From NCBI GenBank assembly GCA_013398295.1, contig VZSF01009106.1:62001-126000 (forward strand): a DNA stretch of 64,000 bases, given 5' to 3'. Positions 1 to 11,488 of this stretch are shown here, one piece after another (positions within the stretch are counted from its first letter, which is position 1; the number at the start of each line of letters is the position of its first letter). Source of the DNA: Chionis minor. Its lineage: Eukaryota; Chordata; Aves; Charadriiformes; Chionididae. A program made the translations under genes and the position numbers. The notes beneath the pieces are model-generated. The model saw only the letters and a list, made by a program, of their open reading frames with translations, had not been told where the DNA came from and did not search any database.

Positions 1-81
1 TTATTAATGTATCTCATGTAATGGCAAGTGTTAGATGTTTGCAGTGATACTAACAAGGGTATTTTTACATATTTTGGTATA

Positions 82-205
82 ATTCTGGGATCACAGAATG
101 GTTTAGGTTGGAAGGGACCTTAAAGATCCTCTAGTTCCAACCCCGCTGCCGTAGGCCAGAACACCTCCTTCTATATCAGATTGCTCAAATCAATGCCTTT
201 GCTCC
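82..205 (-). repeat. CR1 LINE 3'-end fragment
   Basis: The block beginning ATCACAGAATGGTTTAGG and continuing GTTGGAAGGGACCTTAAAGA is the reverse complement of the CR1 3' end, the commonest avian LINE. Similarity fades after about position 205, so this is a short 5'-truncated, diverged copy read on the minus strand. It carries no coding capacity. Confidence 0.85.
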
Positions 206-3200
206 CTAATTATTTATGTAGCAGAAGTGGGTAGATTTCATACTGGTGTAAAACATGTCAGTTTGGAGAATGGATTCTGGCATCATATTTACCTGTGATG
301 GTACTGTAAACAGAACTGTGGGTTTCGGTGCTACACTGACAGTAACCTAGTCTTCAGTCTCCTGGGAACACAGCCCACCCCTGACTCCTGGACATCCCTT
401 CCCTCCCATTTTGGACTGGGATCTGAAGGTCACCATCCTTACTTTTGCCCCCCACAATACCCTTTTCCTGCCCTGACACCCAAGAGTTTTTCTGTTTAAG
501 AACACACTCCTGAGTGTGTTTATATAAATAATGGTGCCTCCATACAGGTAGATTTTTTTTTTTGTGTGTGTCTGTTTTTGTAAAAGACCTGGTTCAGAAA
601 GACTTAGAGTGCAAAAAAACGGAGCTAATATTATAAGCATCCTCAGTGGGTGGAAATTATACTCAGTACCTCCCTTAATACACTCCTGGGTGGGATGTTG
701 CCATTTCCGTATTGCAAGGAGTCACCCAGAATGTAAGCAGTAAAATGTGTTTTGATTTAACTTTTATCTATATTCTGTGGGGAGATTTTTTTTTTATTAA
801 TCTGTGTGTTTCTAAGTTCTTTTTCTAAGCTGCTTTGAAGGTTGGAACCATGCAAACTGATTTCAGTAGGATAAACTGCAAGTATACAGGCAAATATTTT
901 CACCTTGGCTGTACTATGTATCAATTGGTAATTGTTCTTTTATCCCAGTGGGTATTTGCTGGGGCAGGAATTTCCATGATCCTTTCTTGGCAGTGGAACC
1001 CAGTGATGTTCTACATAAGGAAAAGTTCCAGTTTTGCGCTGTTATGCAACTGCCTTACAAAAGATTGAGCATCTGCTGAAAAAATAGCTATTGCCCTGGA
1101 AACAAATTCCTGTCTCAGGCTAGAGTTGTGCCTTATGAAATTTTATTTCTACTTTATATATTATTTCATGGAGTCTCTTAAGTGTTTCTTTACTCTGTGG
1201 AAGGATTAGGTGACATGGTCATTCTCTATTGATGCCAGAAGAATACAGCACAGCAACGGGAGGGAGGATGAGAAGCAGTTAGTCTTAAAGCCCTTGGTGG
1301 TGCATAAGTAAGTATAGAAGAGATTAATGAGTACAGTGCAGGTGTGGCATAAATTATACTCTGAGTTATAAGCCTTGTGTAAGCTAGTTGGAAAACGTTG
1401 TAAGTGGCAGAGTTTGTAATATGCAGAGTTTTAGCACGGAAGAGTACCAGACCAGTAAGCGACTAGGGCCAAAGGATGTGTTTGTGTGGAGAGAAATCTA
1501 GCTCCATTGACCTTGTTTATGTCGGCAGAAACAAGAACAAACACTTTTTAATAAGGCTTTGCATTTTTTAATTGTAGCAAAACTACCCTTCTGTTTTTGC
1601 ATGTTTTTTCTTCTGTGAAGTGTTCAGAAATGTATGTGTTGACTTAGCCTATTACTTCAATGATGGAGAACTCTATTAGTGTGAGACACATTCAAGAACT
1701 GTATGGAAAATTGCACTTACCTATTTATGACAATATTATCTCAGTTCTGCGCCTGTGTAAAACAAGGTTTGTAACTTAGTGAGACACAGTATTTAGGAAG
1801 AAGACAAATACAGTTTATTTTTCACATGTACTCTTCTACAGACTACGCACTTTAAAAGTAGATGGAACTGGTCCAAAAACCTGGTTCTGAAAACCCACAG
1901 TGTTCTCAACTGTCATTGGCAATAGGAGGTTCTGGGAGCCTGTCTTCAGCGTTGTACTTCTGAATTCATGAAGAGGATTCGATTCAATTACAACGCGAGT
2001 TGCTTGGATGCTGTCTTTAGATTTTATTTTTGAGGGGAAATAATAGCCTTAATTTCCATGTTTCCTTCTCTTACAAATCGGAGTCTCAAGAAATTGTGTA
2101 ACTTGCATTTGTTTTAAGACTAAATAGATACCACTGTTTTTATTTGACTTTCATTTTGTTGTCCGTTACTCTTGTGTGGGTTTGGGGTGGGTTTGTTGTT
2201 GTGGGTGTTTGGTTTTTTTTTTGACAATGAGGAAGAAAATATTCAAGTTGTTGGAGTGACTACTCTCTCAGTAAATGTGATTACTGAATGTAAAGGGGGA
2301 AAATAAATTGAGACTGCTCTGCTCCACTCTGATACTCAGTTTTGCCATCATTATCCCATGCTGCACGTTTCCCTCCTCTTGATGTTTGTCCAGTGCAGAG
2401 TATTATACCTTTAAGGAAGGAGAATCTTGTACTTGGCAGGGCTGTGATCATGTGAGATCCCATGGTTTTATAATTTGGGTTTGGATCGGGCTATAGGATT
2501 GCATGTGTGACACATAAAGTATGTGCGACTGAACTGCACTGTACAAATGTTACTAAGGGGTCAGATCTGGGATTTGCTAATTTAAATACTTCAAATTATA
2601 AAAGAAACAAAGGAATTGGTGTAAAAAAACCCAGAAAACCAAAACCAAACACACCCACCCAAACAACAAAAAAAAAAATCCCCAAACTTCGGATAACAGC
2701 AAAGTGCATAAGTAGAAAGAATTGCAATGTGAGTGTTCCTTCTTATTTTTTTCCCCGCAATTGTTCCACATGGCTGCTTTATACTAGAGGTCAATTTTCA
2801 GGACCACCCTTGCAAGAGAGGGACTAGTACTACTGCACTTTTTTTTTTTAAAACTTTAATTTAAAATGGTCTATAAATCAGGCTTGATCCAGCTGCCTAA
2901 AAATAAATGTTGTGTGGGGTGCTTTGGGGCTTCTTATTCAGTCTCTAGATGCAGTTCCATTCCAGAAGGACAAGGAGCTCCTAGCTGCAGCTGCAGGCTC
3001 TGTAGGGTTACTGCGGATACCTAAGGACATATCAAAACACGCTGGATGCGTGTGACAACTGCGTCGATGAGTTTATGTGCAGACAGTCTGTGCCGTTACC
3101 TGTGGTTGTCAAGGGTCGCAGCAGTCAGGCTTACAGATGAGTGTGCAAAGAGGCAGATTTTCACCGCAATTTAGAGATACTTGGGACATCACAGAACTGC

Positions 3201-4612
3201 TGAAGCTGTTTGGTGATAATGGCAGTTCTTGGGTAGGTCCTCTGCGAGCAACACGGCTCGCTGATGTTTTGATGGTGTGTTGTGGGCAGGTCATAAGCAT
3301 TTGGGCAGGCAAAGGGCCAGCAAACACATCGGTTATGTGACTGGGAAGGGTAGGATTTGACCCTTCAAGATCCACTCATCCTGTGCCTTCAAGTATGTAA
3401 GATTCATCATTTCCTCCTTGCTTTGTTAAAAACTTGGGGGTTTCTTAGCTAAAATGAAAACAACCCAGCAGGTTAATAACACAGAGCCGGCGGGGAATAC
3501 CATCTGATTTAATTAGCATGCTAAGCACACCGGTCACTTAAGGTTGCCCAGAACAGGACTCTGACGTGACTGCTTAATAGAAGAAAATATCAACCTCCTG
3601 AAGTACAGGAGGACAGAATGCAGTGTAAAGTCCAGGCAAGAAAAGGAATTATAGTATGCAAATCAAAGGAACGAGAAGAAGATGTGGAGAGAGGGAAGCA
3701 TGAAAAAATAAATTATTAACCAGGGTTAGCGTCTACAACTGCAGTATACCCCTAAGGAAAAAATGATAGCTGACTAATGGAAAGCTAATAAAAAGAGATT
3801 TAAAGATAAAAGTGTGCCTCTAAAATCTGAGATCTTAACCAGCGCAAAACTGCTACAAGCACCCTATTAGACTCACAAACTCAACAGGAGTAATTAATTC
3901 ATATTGGATAGTGCTGTCTTCCCAAGGGAACAGGCCCGAAAGAGGTGAAGGGAACCCTGCTGTGAACGCCTCCAGATAGGCTGTAAAGAAAAGGCACTTC
4001 CACAGAAGCACAGTCTCATTTTCTTTCTCTTTTCGTGAGCTGGACATGTGCGTTATATGCAATTTTCAGCCTGAGGCTGACAACAATCAACAGAAAATGC
4101 CAGGTGATGAGAGTCCTGGTTTCTGGGACTTGACATGGCAAATGCATGCTATAGGAATGAAGCTGAGGATATACCAAAACAGACCTAAAATGTTGAAAAT
4201 AAAACCTCAGCCTTTTGCAGTTAGAAGTATTGCAATCTTGATGCCATTTAGGACATGATATGTGCTGGCAGCTGGGCACGTTCTAATGAGACGAGAGAAA
4301 AGGATGTACAACACACTGAACATCTGGCAAGATATTTCATATATTTTTAAATTAATATCAATACAATAGCAAAACACTTTACTGACAAGAACACAAAACT
4401 TGCTGTAAATTAGTCTTATTTACATTGATTCAGAGTCTAACAGAGTGAATAAGCCGAAGCTGAAATCAAGATTCAGATGCTATTGCTAACGTATCATCAG
4501 TATCAGGAAGGGCAGTTCGTAGCAATCTAACAGAAGCAAGTGGAGAAAAGTCAAAGCTCTCAAGCTTTGGGAATGCTCTTTGCATTGTGGTTTTGGAGAA
4601 GAAGGGAAAGGT
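206..4612. other. intergenic, no gene recognised
   Basis: No exon of a known family was recognised on either strand. In mammals CRYM lies beyond the 3' end of ANKS4B, but no mu-crystallin exon could be read here. Notable low-complexity parts are a T/G-rich tract near 2170-2225 and a complementary A/C-rich tract near 2620-2680. The short open frames in this stretch lack codon bias, splice context or recognisable domains. Confidence 0.6.
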
Positions 4613-4618
4613 TTTATT
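4613..4618 (-). terminator. ANKS4B: candidate polyadenylation signal of ANKS4B
   Basis: TTTATT on the plus strand gives AATAAA on the minus strand, about 345 bases after the ANKS4B stop codon. It is the first canonical signal seen downstream of the gene. Assignment rests on position only. Confidence 0.5.
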
Positions 4619-4960
4619 AAGGAATGTAGCGTGGCTGGCCTTCACTAATATTTTAGGTTATTCCAGTGAGAAGAAATCCAATCCCCATGAACAGTTCAGG
4701 GAGAAAGAAGTTTAAATCTATAGCTTTTGGGTTTTTACCTTTGCATTCTTTCTTTTTGGCAGAATGTGCTTGAATTAATATCATGCACACCACAGCCATC
4801 TATCCAGAGAGAAAAATCTTTGTCCTTGCTGCACTTTCTAAAGCAATCGGTAGCCTCTCTGCCTTTTGCTTTAGCAGATGTCTGGAAAGAACTGCATGCT
4901 CTTTGGAAAGAGGAAAAGATAAACAATCAGTGTGCAGGTTACAACAACAAGTTTGTTAAT

Positions 4961-7900
4961 TTATAAGCAAGTATCTACAATCTTTCCAGGGTTCTTGAGC
5001 ACTTCTTTTCTTTTAGTCATGGCATTCAGGACTTTCTTTCTTGGCCCAAGCTCCATCTGAATGCTCTGTAGATCTTCATCAGAACATAGCATCAGGGCAT
5101 CTAAATCAATTTTTTCCCTCATGAAGACTGGAAGAAACTCATCCAGCATCTGTGATGCCAGAAATACCTCAAGGGGCGTGTTCTCTGCTTCCTCATCATC
5201 CCAAATTACTTCTTCTTCATGCCAGGGGATATCAGCACCATTTTCAGCATCGTCTTCCCTGCCATTCTCAGCATTTTCATACTGAAAAAGCTCACTGGAC
5301 ATTTTAAAGCTTATACCTTCTGCCTCAGAAGAGACAGTTCCAGGATTTACATCTGCAGCCAAATTCCTTCCAAATACAATATTGCCAAGACCTGGCCGCT
5401 TAAAAATGGAGAGCTGACTGTCACTATCAGAAAAGTTTTTCTCTCCAAGGTCATTCAGTAATTCATCCTCTTCTTTCTCATCGAACAAATGCATCACAGT
5501 TCTCCTACCTGCACCGTCCTCTTGACCATCGCTTTGTGTTTCCCGGCTTCTTGTGCTGTCAGCTGTCTTTTTTGCCTTAAGTCTGAACGTATCTTTCAGG
5601 TTTTTGGAGAAAGAACTTGTTGTATTTGAAGCAAAGAGACCAGGCAACTTTACTCTGGAGTGTGTCCCTTGGGAAGAATTTACTGTGCCAACCTTTTCTT
5701 TCATATAATTCCGGTTCATTTCATGCTGGTGTTTCTCTTGGCGCTTCTCGCATTCCTTGATTTGCTTCTCCACATTCCTCTGGGCCTGCGCTTTGAGTTT
5801 GGAGACCTTCTTTGGGTTCAGCATGTTCTGCTCAGTGGCAGCTTTGTCCAGGATTCGGACACATTCATTGCGGTCTCTGCTGGCAGCCACCTCCAGGGGA
5901 GTGCGGAGGTCATTGTCCAGAGCAAAGATGTTGGCACCGAAGTTGATCAAAAAGGAAACGCAGTGGATGTGACCATTGCAAGCTGCGTGGTGGAGAGGCG
6001 TGTTCCCCCAGATGTCACATTTGTCCGGATCACCTCTGAGAAGGAAAATAGCATACAGTGAGCTGGATGTACCCAAGCGTAGCACTGCAGTGGGATTGAA
6101 CAGATACTAAACGTTTAGCTCAGCTTTGCTAGGAGGGCTACAGCCCAATGAAAATGAGTCAGCTTAACTCCATCCTCTAGAACGGCGCTGCACCGACTTA
6201 CACAAGCACTGAGTTTGGCTGCATGTGTGGCATAAACTCTAATTCCTGCCTGGCTGTGAATTAAGCAAGCTTGTGGGGGCTGACCGTGACTGCACACGCG
6301 GCTCCCCATACCAGAGCCGGGGTATTTCCTTTGTGTCATCCCAGGGTCTGGCGGGCTTGCTTTGCTCCCTGCTGATCTCGCCTGCCTCCCACGACAGGGC
6401 AGAAATACGCAGCCGCCCGCGCACAGACGAGGGGCTGCAGCTCCGGCCGCTTTGCTGCTGACGGCTCAAAGTGGGCTCTGGCTTCCACTTACATGGAAGT
6501 CGTGACAAAACTGTTTCAATAGCTTTTGCATGGAATATTTTGAAGGCTTTTTTGGAGGCTCTTCCCTTTGCATGTCAAATGTGGGGGCAATATTAGGAGG
6601 ATTCTTCACTGGCCACAGTGATACATATTTAATGAGTGAATGTGGTTCCTTTTTTTGGTAGGTAATAGGTAAATGATTAAGAGTAAAGCCCTGATTATAC
6701 ATTTCTCTCCTTTTCTATTAGATTAAGCTCAGATATATGCCATTGGTTTTCTTCAGCTCTTCTGTTCTCCTTAAGCTGCTTTTGCTCATGGGATTTGAAA
6801 AGCAGAAGCTCATTTGAAAATAAAATACCAAATCTTTTCAACTGAATTTAAAGCCAGTGAAAAGTATTGCTTTGTTTTTAGCTCTTGTTCTGACTTCACA
6901 CAGAACTGCTGCCTGCAGATGAGAGTTGGCTCGAATCTTTTATTCCGTAATTGGCAGGATCAGCATTAGCAGCGGTTCAGAACAGAGCTTGAGTCATCTG
7001 TGACCAAAAGCCAAGGCAGCCACAGTAGCCCAAAACATTGAATAACTTCAGAGCCATGGGCCAGATTTACAAGGAGGATTTCTGCTCTTGGGGGTTTGAA
7101 CATTTCAAGGACTTGAAGATCTGTTCCATGGCAGCTCCACTAGAATGCAATGGTATATCCTATCACACAATCTCCTTCAGGCATTGATCTCTGGCTTTGC
7201 GTATCTCTGAAGCAAAGCACTAGCATATTTCTTGAGGGCCAAATCTGAAAACACCCTTCTGCCTGAAATACCACAGGCCAGAGGGAGGGCGGGGGTCCCC
7301 GCAGAGCTGAGACGCAGAGCCGCCCACGCTGGGAAACAATGGCAAGTCACAGTGTGCCAGGCTATGAGGGCGCAGGCGTTTCTGCAAGGAGGCGGCAGCT
7401 GAGGATCAAAGTTCCTCCACTTAGACATATGGAAACCATGTGTACATATTTCTGCTTTTGTGGCCCTGCCCTGGGGAACTGCCTGACTGTGGCGGAGCGT
7501 GCCAGATTCCTTAATTCCCACATTAGCAAACAGGCTGCATTATCCTGAGCCTTGGGAGTGCCAGGTCATCCATCCTCCCCCAGGTCCCTTCATAGCTTGT
7601 TTGTGGTCTCTTTTCCCCCTGGAGCCTGCCAGCCTTTGAGCCTCAAACAATTCACAAGCTAGAGTGTCTCTTCCCAGCTCAGTGGGACTTTGGATAAGGT
7701 TTGACATCTACTTTGGGTTCTCATACTCCTATTTTCCCTGCTTTCCCACCAAAGAGGCTCACACAAAAGAGAGCAGCTACTTGGTCTTGTCTTTATTCAT
7801 GTACCTGCAAAGCAAGCAGAGAAAATGTCTCTTGATGCCTGGGAAGAGAAAGTCTTTCAAGATGAAAGGGGTTTATTGCTAGTATTGTTACATTTTCCAA

Positions 7901-9725
7901 GGGCTGAATGTGTTGCAAGCTTCAGAGTCCTAAAATCTGCAATCACTCTAATGAAAACCATCCCGCATCTCTGTGCCTTTGTCAGGAAACCTCTTCAAGG
8001 AAAGGATGAAATTGTTAAAAATAATTATCATACTTTCTCGCAAGAAAACATTAATCGACTGCAGAACAGATTGAATGTCCTCAAAAATTCAGCTTCTCCC
8101 AAGAAAACCAGTGAGACTACAGCTGTATCTCTGACAGCTGCAACCTGCTGATTGTGTCACGAAATCTTGGATTAAAATAGAGGTGAATGCATATGTTTGA
8201 TGATTTTGAGGACAATACTATCCCAAAGCTGTCCTCTACCAAGAAAAGGGGTTAGAATATATTAAATAACAGATAAATAGAAATTCTGATCTTTGTGTCA
8301 TCCACTGTGACTTCTGTCAGCTTATATGGTAGAAGACATATTTTCCCCTCAGATTTTGAAAAAAATTATATTGTTATTTATTCCTTAGCTAGTTTTTCCA
8401 TCTTCTAGGTGTTCAGGGACAAACCTTTATTGATTCTATATTTCCTTGGAGCTGCCTTAATTATACCAGTTGAAAAAGCTGTCAATCTATTTTTGCTTGT
8501 CCTGAGGACACAGCAATAACCATGCAGTCCAAAGGTCTTTTTTATTGTGTTATTACTGCCACACCTAAGCTATGAGCTATAAAGCAAGTCTATGAAAACC
8601 CTATTTTTATTCCATTTTTTCAATTTTATTTTTAATAAAAGAAAACTCAGATACATCCAGATAGATATTCAACTTTGTCCTCCAGTGTTCTTTAAGCTAT
8701 TACAATAGAAAATAGGGGTCAATTTAATCTTCATCTCAGCCCAGAAAGAACATTTTAGTAACTGTATCTCTAGAGAATACTAAATTTTCTTTTATTAGAT
8801 ATTACAGAATCACAGCTTAAAAAGTAGTCTCCAAGCAAGAGGGTACAGAGGGTGGGGAGGTAATTACTGTTTCAATAATACATTTTAAGCATGTAGTACA
8901 TTTAAATGATCCCAAACAGAAATATTACTATTAGAAAATAAACCTGTAGAAAACTTTCCTTTACTTGTTTCTTTCCCATCCCCCCACCCCNTAGCCCAGC
9001 TTCTGAAACAGTATTATCATTTTTAGCATGATGGTAGTTGCTAATACTATAAAAAGCAGAGAAACAACGATTTTAGATGTTACTGTCTCAAAGCTGTCGG
9101 TTGTGACTTGCCCCTGGAAAGCATTAAACCTTCACAGGTGTCTACTAACTGCACTTTCGAAGCAAATAGGAGAGATTTTTTGCTAAAAATGTTTCAAACA
9201 ATGCGTCTCTCTGGATCCAGTTTCAAAGATGTGTTATTGTCAAAAGTTGTTGGCCAACTTCTCCATTACAGCGAGGTGAGGTCCCAGGGCCCTGCTCCTA
9301 CTAACTGCTCCCTGCAGACTCCATACACAAGACAGTCCCGCTGGTGCCAACGTGGCTTCACTGACCGCACCTACAGACCTGCTCGCGGGCTCTGAACCTG
9401 AACCATTGTGAATGAAGAGAAACAGTCCTTGGCAATGCACTGAAAGAAATGACTGTGATTTTCAGCCATTTGAGTCCGAGGTTATCGGGGCATTAGAAAA
9501 ATGACGTACTAAGTATAGTTTTAAGCCACAAGCTTTAAGCAATGGAGGCTGATTGACTTACCCCCTCCGGCATATGACTTCCAGAGCTTCTAGATAGCCG
9601 TGGTACGCTGCCAGAAGGGTGGGCGTCATCCCATCTTCATCTGAAGTATTGAGGTCTTTCCTAGTGGCTTCTTTCAAGAGGTCCAAATTGCCGTCAGCTG
9701 CTGCTTTGTGATACCTGCTCGACAT
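4961..9725 (-). CDS. ANKS4B: ANKS4B (harmonin-interacting ankyrin-repeat and SAM protein, Harp)
   Basis: Two coding exons on the minus strand, 9725-9562 and 6035-4961, join to 412 residues (human about 417). The start [12 protein letters not shown] matches the family; an upstream in-frame Met is ignored. Exon 1 ends with two bases before GTAAG and exon 2 follows CTTCTCAG, restoring the run RRGGDP. Ankyrin repeats fill about residues 1-130, including the motif [17 protein letters not shown] charged, probably helical stretch follows at about 130-165, then a low-complexity acidic middle. The SAM domain lies at about 341-402 ([18 protein letters not shown]). The protein ends in DTCL, a class I PDZ-binding motif. 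In mammals ANKS4B works in the intermicrovillar adhesion complex of the epithelial brush border with USH1C, MYO7B and the protocadherins CDHR2 and CDHR5. The 3.5 kb intron at 6036-9561 shows no other gene. USH1G is the nearest relative, but length and sequence favour ANKS4B. Confidence 0.96.
8991..8991. other. single ambiguous base after a C run
   Basis: One N follows CCCCCCACCCC in the ANKS4B intron. It does not touch coding sequence. Confidence 0.99.
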
Positions 9726-9851
9726 TTTCAGTAACTTCTGGTTTCCCAAAGCAGCTCTGAACAATATCCAGACTGTACAGTCACCCTTCCATCACAGGGG
9801 TAGTTCATTAATGATTACAAGTTAAGACGTCCCTGTGAGGATGGAAATGAG

Positions 9852-9864
9852 GAGGCAAAGTTCA
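9852..9864 (+). promoter_or_regulatory. HNF4-type DR1 site upstream of ANKS4B
   Basis: GAGGCAAAGTTCA reads as a direct repeat with one-base spacing: half-site GAGGCA, spacer A, half-site AGTTCA. It lies 127 bases upstream of the ANKS4B start codon. The core CAAAGTTCA is a typical HNF4 alpha target, and Anks4b is reported as an HNF4 alpha target gene in mouse. That it functions here is inferred. Confidence 0.5.
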
Positions 9865-10049
9865 TCCTAGTAGTGAACTTATCTGGAGCTCTGCATAGGA
9901 AATAAGGCAATAGTGTGGTGAATGCTTTCATTTTCTGGAAGGTGGCTCTGCCGTTTACCATTTGTTGCGTATTTGACTACTTAAACATAGAGTGGATTCA
10001 TTCATCTTTGTGTCTTTGCCTAACTGTTCTGGGAAAACTTCAAAAGGAC

Positions 10050-10074
10050 TTTGAACTTCAAAAAAAAGTTCAAA
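10050..10074. repeat. short perfect inverted repeat
   Basis: Arm TTTGAACTT (10050-10058) and its exact complement AAGTTCAAA (10066-10074) are separated by a seven-base A-rich loop. It lies in a stretch with several copies of CTTCAAAA, so it may be a by-product of a simple repeat. Confidence 0.6.
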
Positions 10075-11463
10075 AACTTCAAAAAACCCCCCAAACCTTC
10101 AAAAGGCCATGAATTTCAGTAGGACCAGATTTCACCATAAATAATAAAGTATTGCTGAGTTTTGATAGGATGAAATGCATAAGCATTGCCTTCACTGGTG
10201 AAGTCCTTTGCGACCTATCATTTACTGGGTCACTGCGTTTAAAAACAGGCTCTGCCTCGCCAAACCAGGCACATCCATGAAGCCATTTCAGGCACACAGG
10301 TACCCCCGTGGATGGAAATGGGCCTGTTGGGACCAGGGTGGTGGTCGGATAAAACCGCCAGCAGGTCCACAAGTCACAGCAGGCAAAACCCCAGCCTAGT
10401 GTGTGAGCCTCTCAGCCGCAAACTGCATTTCATCACAGGGTCTTAAGGCACTTGGCAAATACACATTCATCTAACAAGTATTGCAATCTTTGTTTTAGAT
10501 ACAAAAAATGTGCAGGATTTCCTCAGGATAGCACAGGGAATTCAAGAGATGGAAACATGATGGGCCTGCCCCAGCCTGGGAACTGTGGTCCTTGCCTGGG
10601 AACAGATGGGTCCAGTCCCCATCTTCACGTAACCACTTCTTGCTTTAGAAATTATTTCCCCTGATTTCAGTGGCATTAAGGGCTACCTCTATATGTAGAA
10701 GCTTGCAGAATTAGACCGTAATGCTGATTTTTAGGTTCAAAAGAATTACCAAGAGACAACCACGTAAAAAGGTCAGTTTTAAAACAGTAGCTGAGAAGAA
10801 ATCAGTAAGAGACTACATGCTGTGTGATAAAATGCTGCAAGCTGTCTGTTATTCTGGGCGCATTCACAACAGCTGCCAGATAAATGTTACTTTTTTGTCA
10901 AGCTGTTTTCTATGACTAACTGAATTAACCTGTATCTTAGAGAATCTACCCTCAGCAATTAGCAGTGAGGTTTTGTTGCTTATTATGCCCATGTTACAGA
11001 AGCAGTAGCAATTGCAAACCAACTCATTGTCCAGGGTTGGTACAATTACTGAATGGAGTGCCACCTCATTTACTTCCCATAATGCTACCCATGTAATACA
11101 CCGGAGATCTCTCCAAACGGGCTTTCTCTCTTAATTATTTTCTCGGACAGGGATTGAAGAGCTCTTTGGGAACACACTTGTATCAACATTTTCCTCCATG
11201 AGGATGAGGAGAGTCTGTCAGACCCTGTGACAGGTTTGAATTTTGAATAAACAAGTCTAGGTAGGAGTAAACTAAAGCCCTGGTTTTCCTTCACGTCGTC
11301 CACAGATGCAGCTATCCCCGATGTTATCCTGCCGTCTCAGGGCAGTGAGGAAGGGCCGGGCTTCACCCAAGCCACCTCCATCCCTGCATTAGGAGATAGT
11401 TTTACCCTCAGCCCGTTTTCAAGTTCCCTCCACTGCTATCCATATCTAATAAAAAATGCAGTC

Positions 11464-11488
11464 ACTTGGTGCAGGCTCAGCACCAAGT
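11464..11488. repeat. short perfect inverted repeat
   Basis: Arm ACTTGGTGC (11464-11472) and arm GCACCAAGT (11480-11488) are exact complements around the seven-base loop AGGCTCA. No gene or transcript is known to include it. Confidence 0.6.

Noticed and set aside
1..4600. Search for the 3' end of CRYM, expected left of ANKS4B by synteny
   Set aside because: No mu-crystallin exon could be read; CRYM probably lies outside the window.
5660..6061. 133-codon plus-strand frame opposite ANKS4B
   Set aside because: Antisense shadow of the ankyrin/coil region of ANKS4B exon 2.
7825..8151. 108-codon open frame in the ANKS4B intron
   Set aside because: No family recognised, no splice or promoter context; probably chance.
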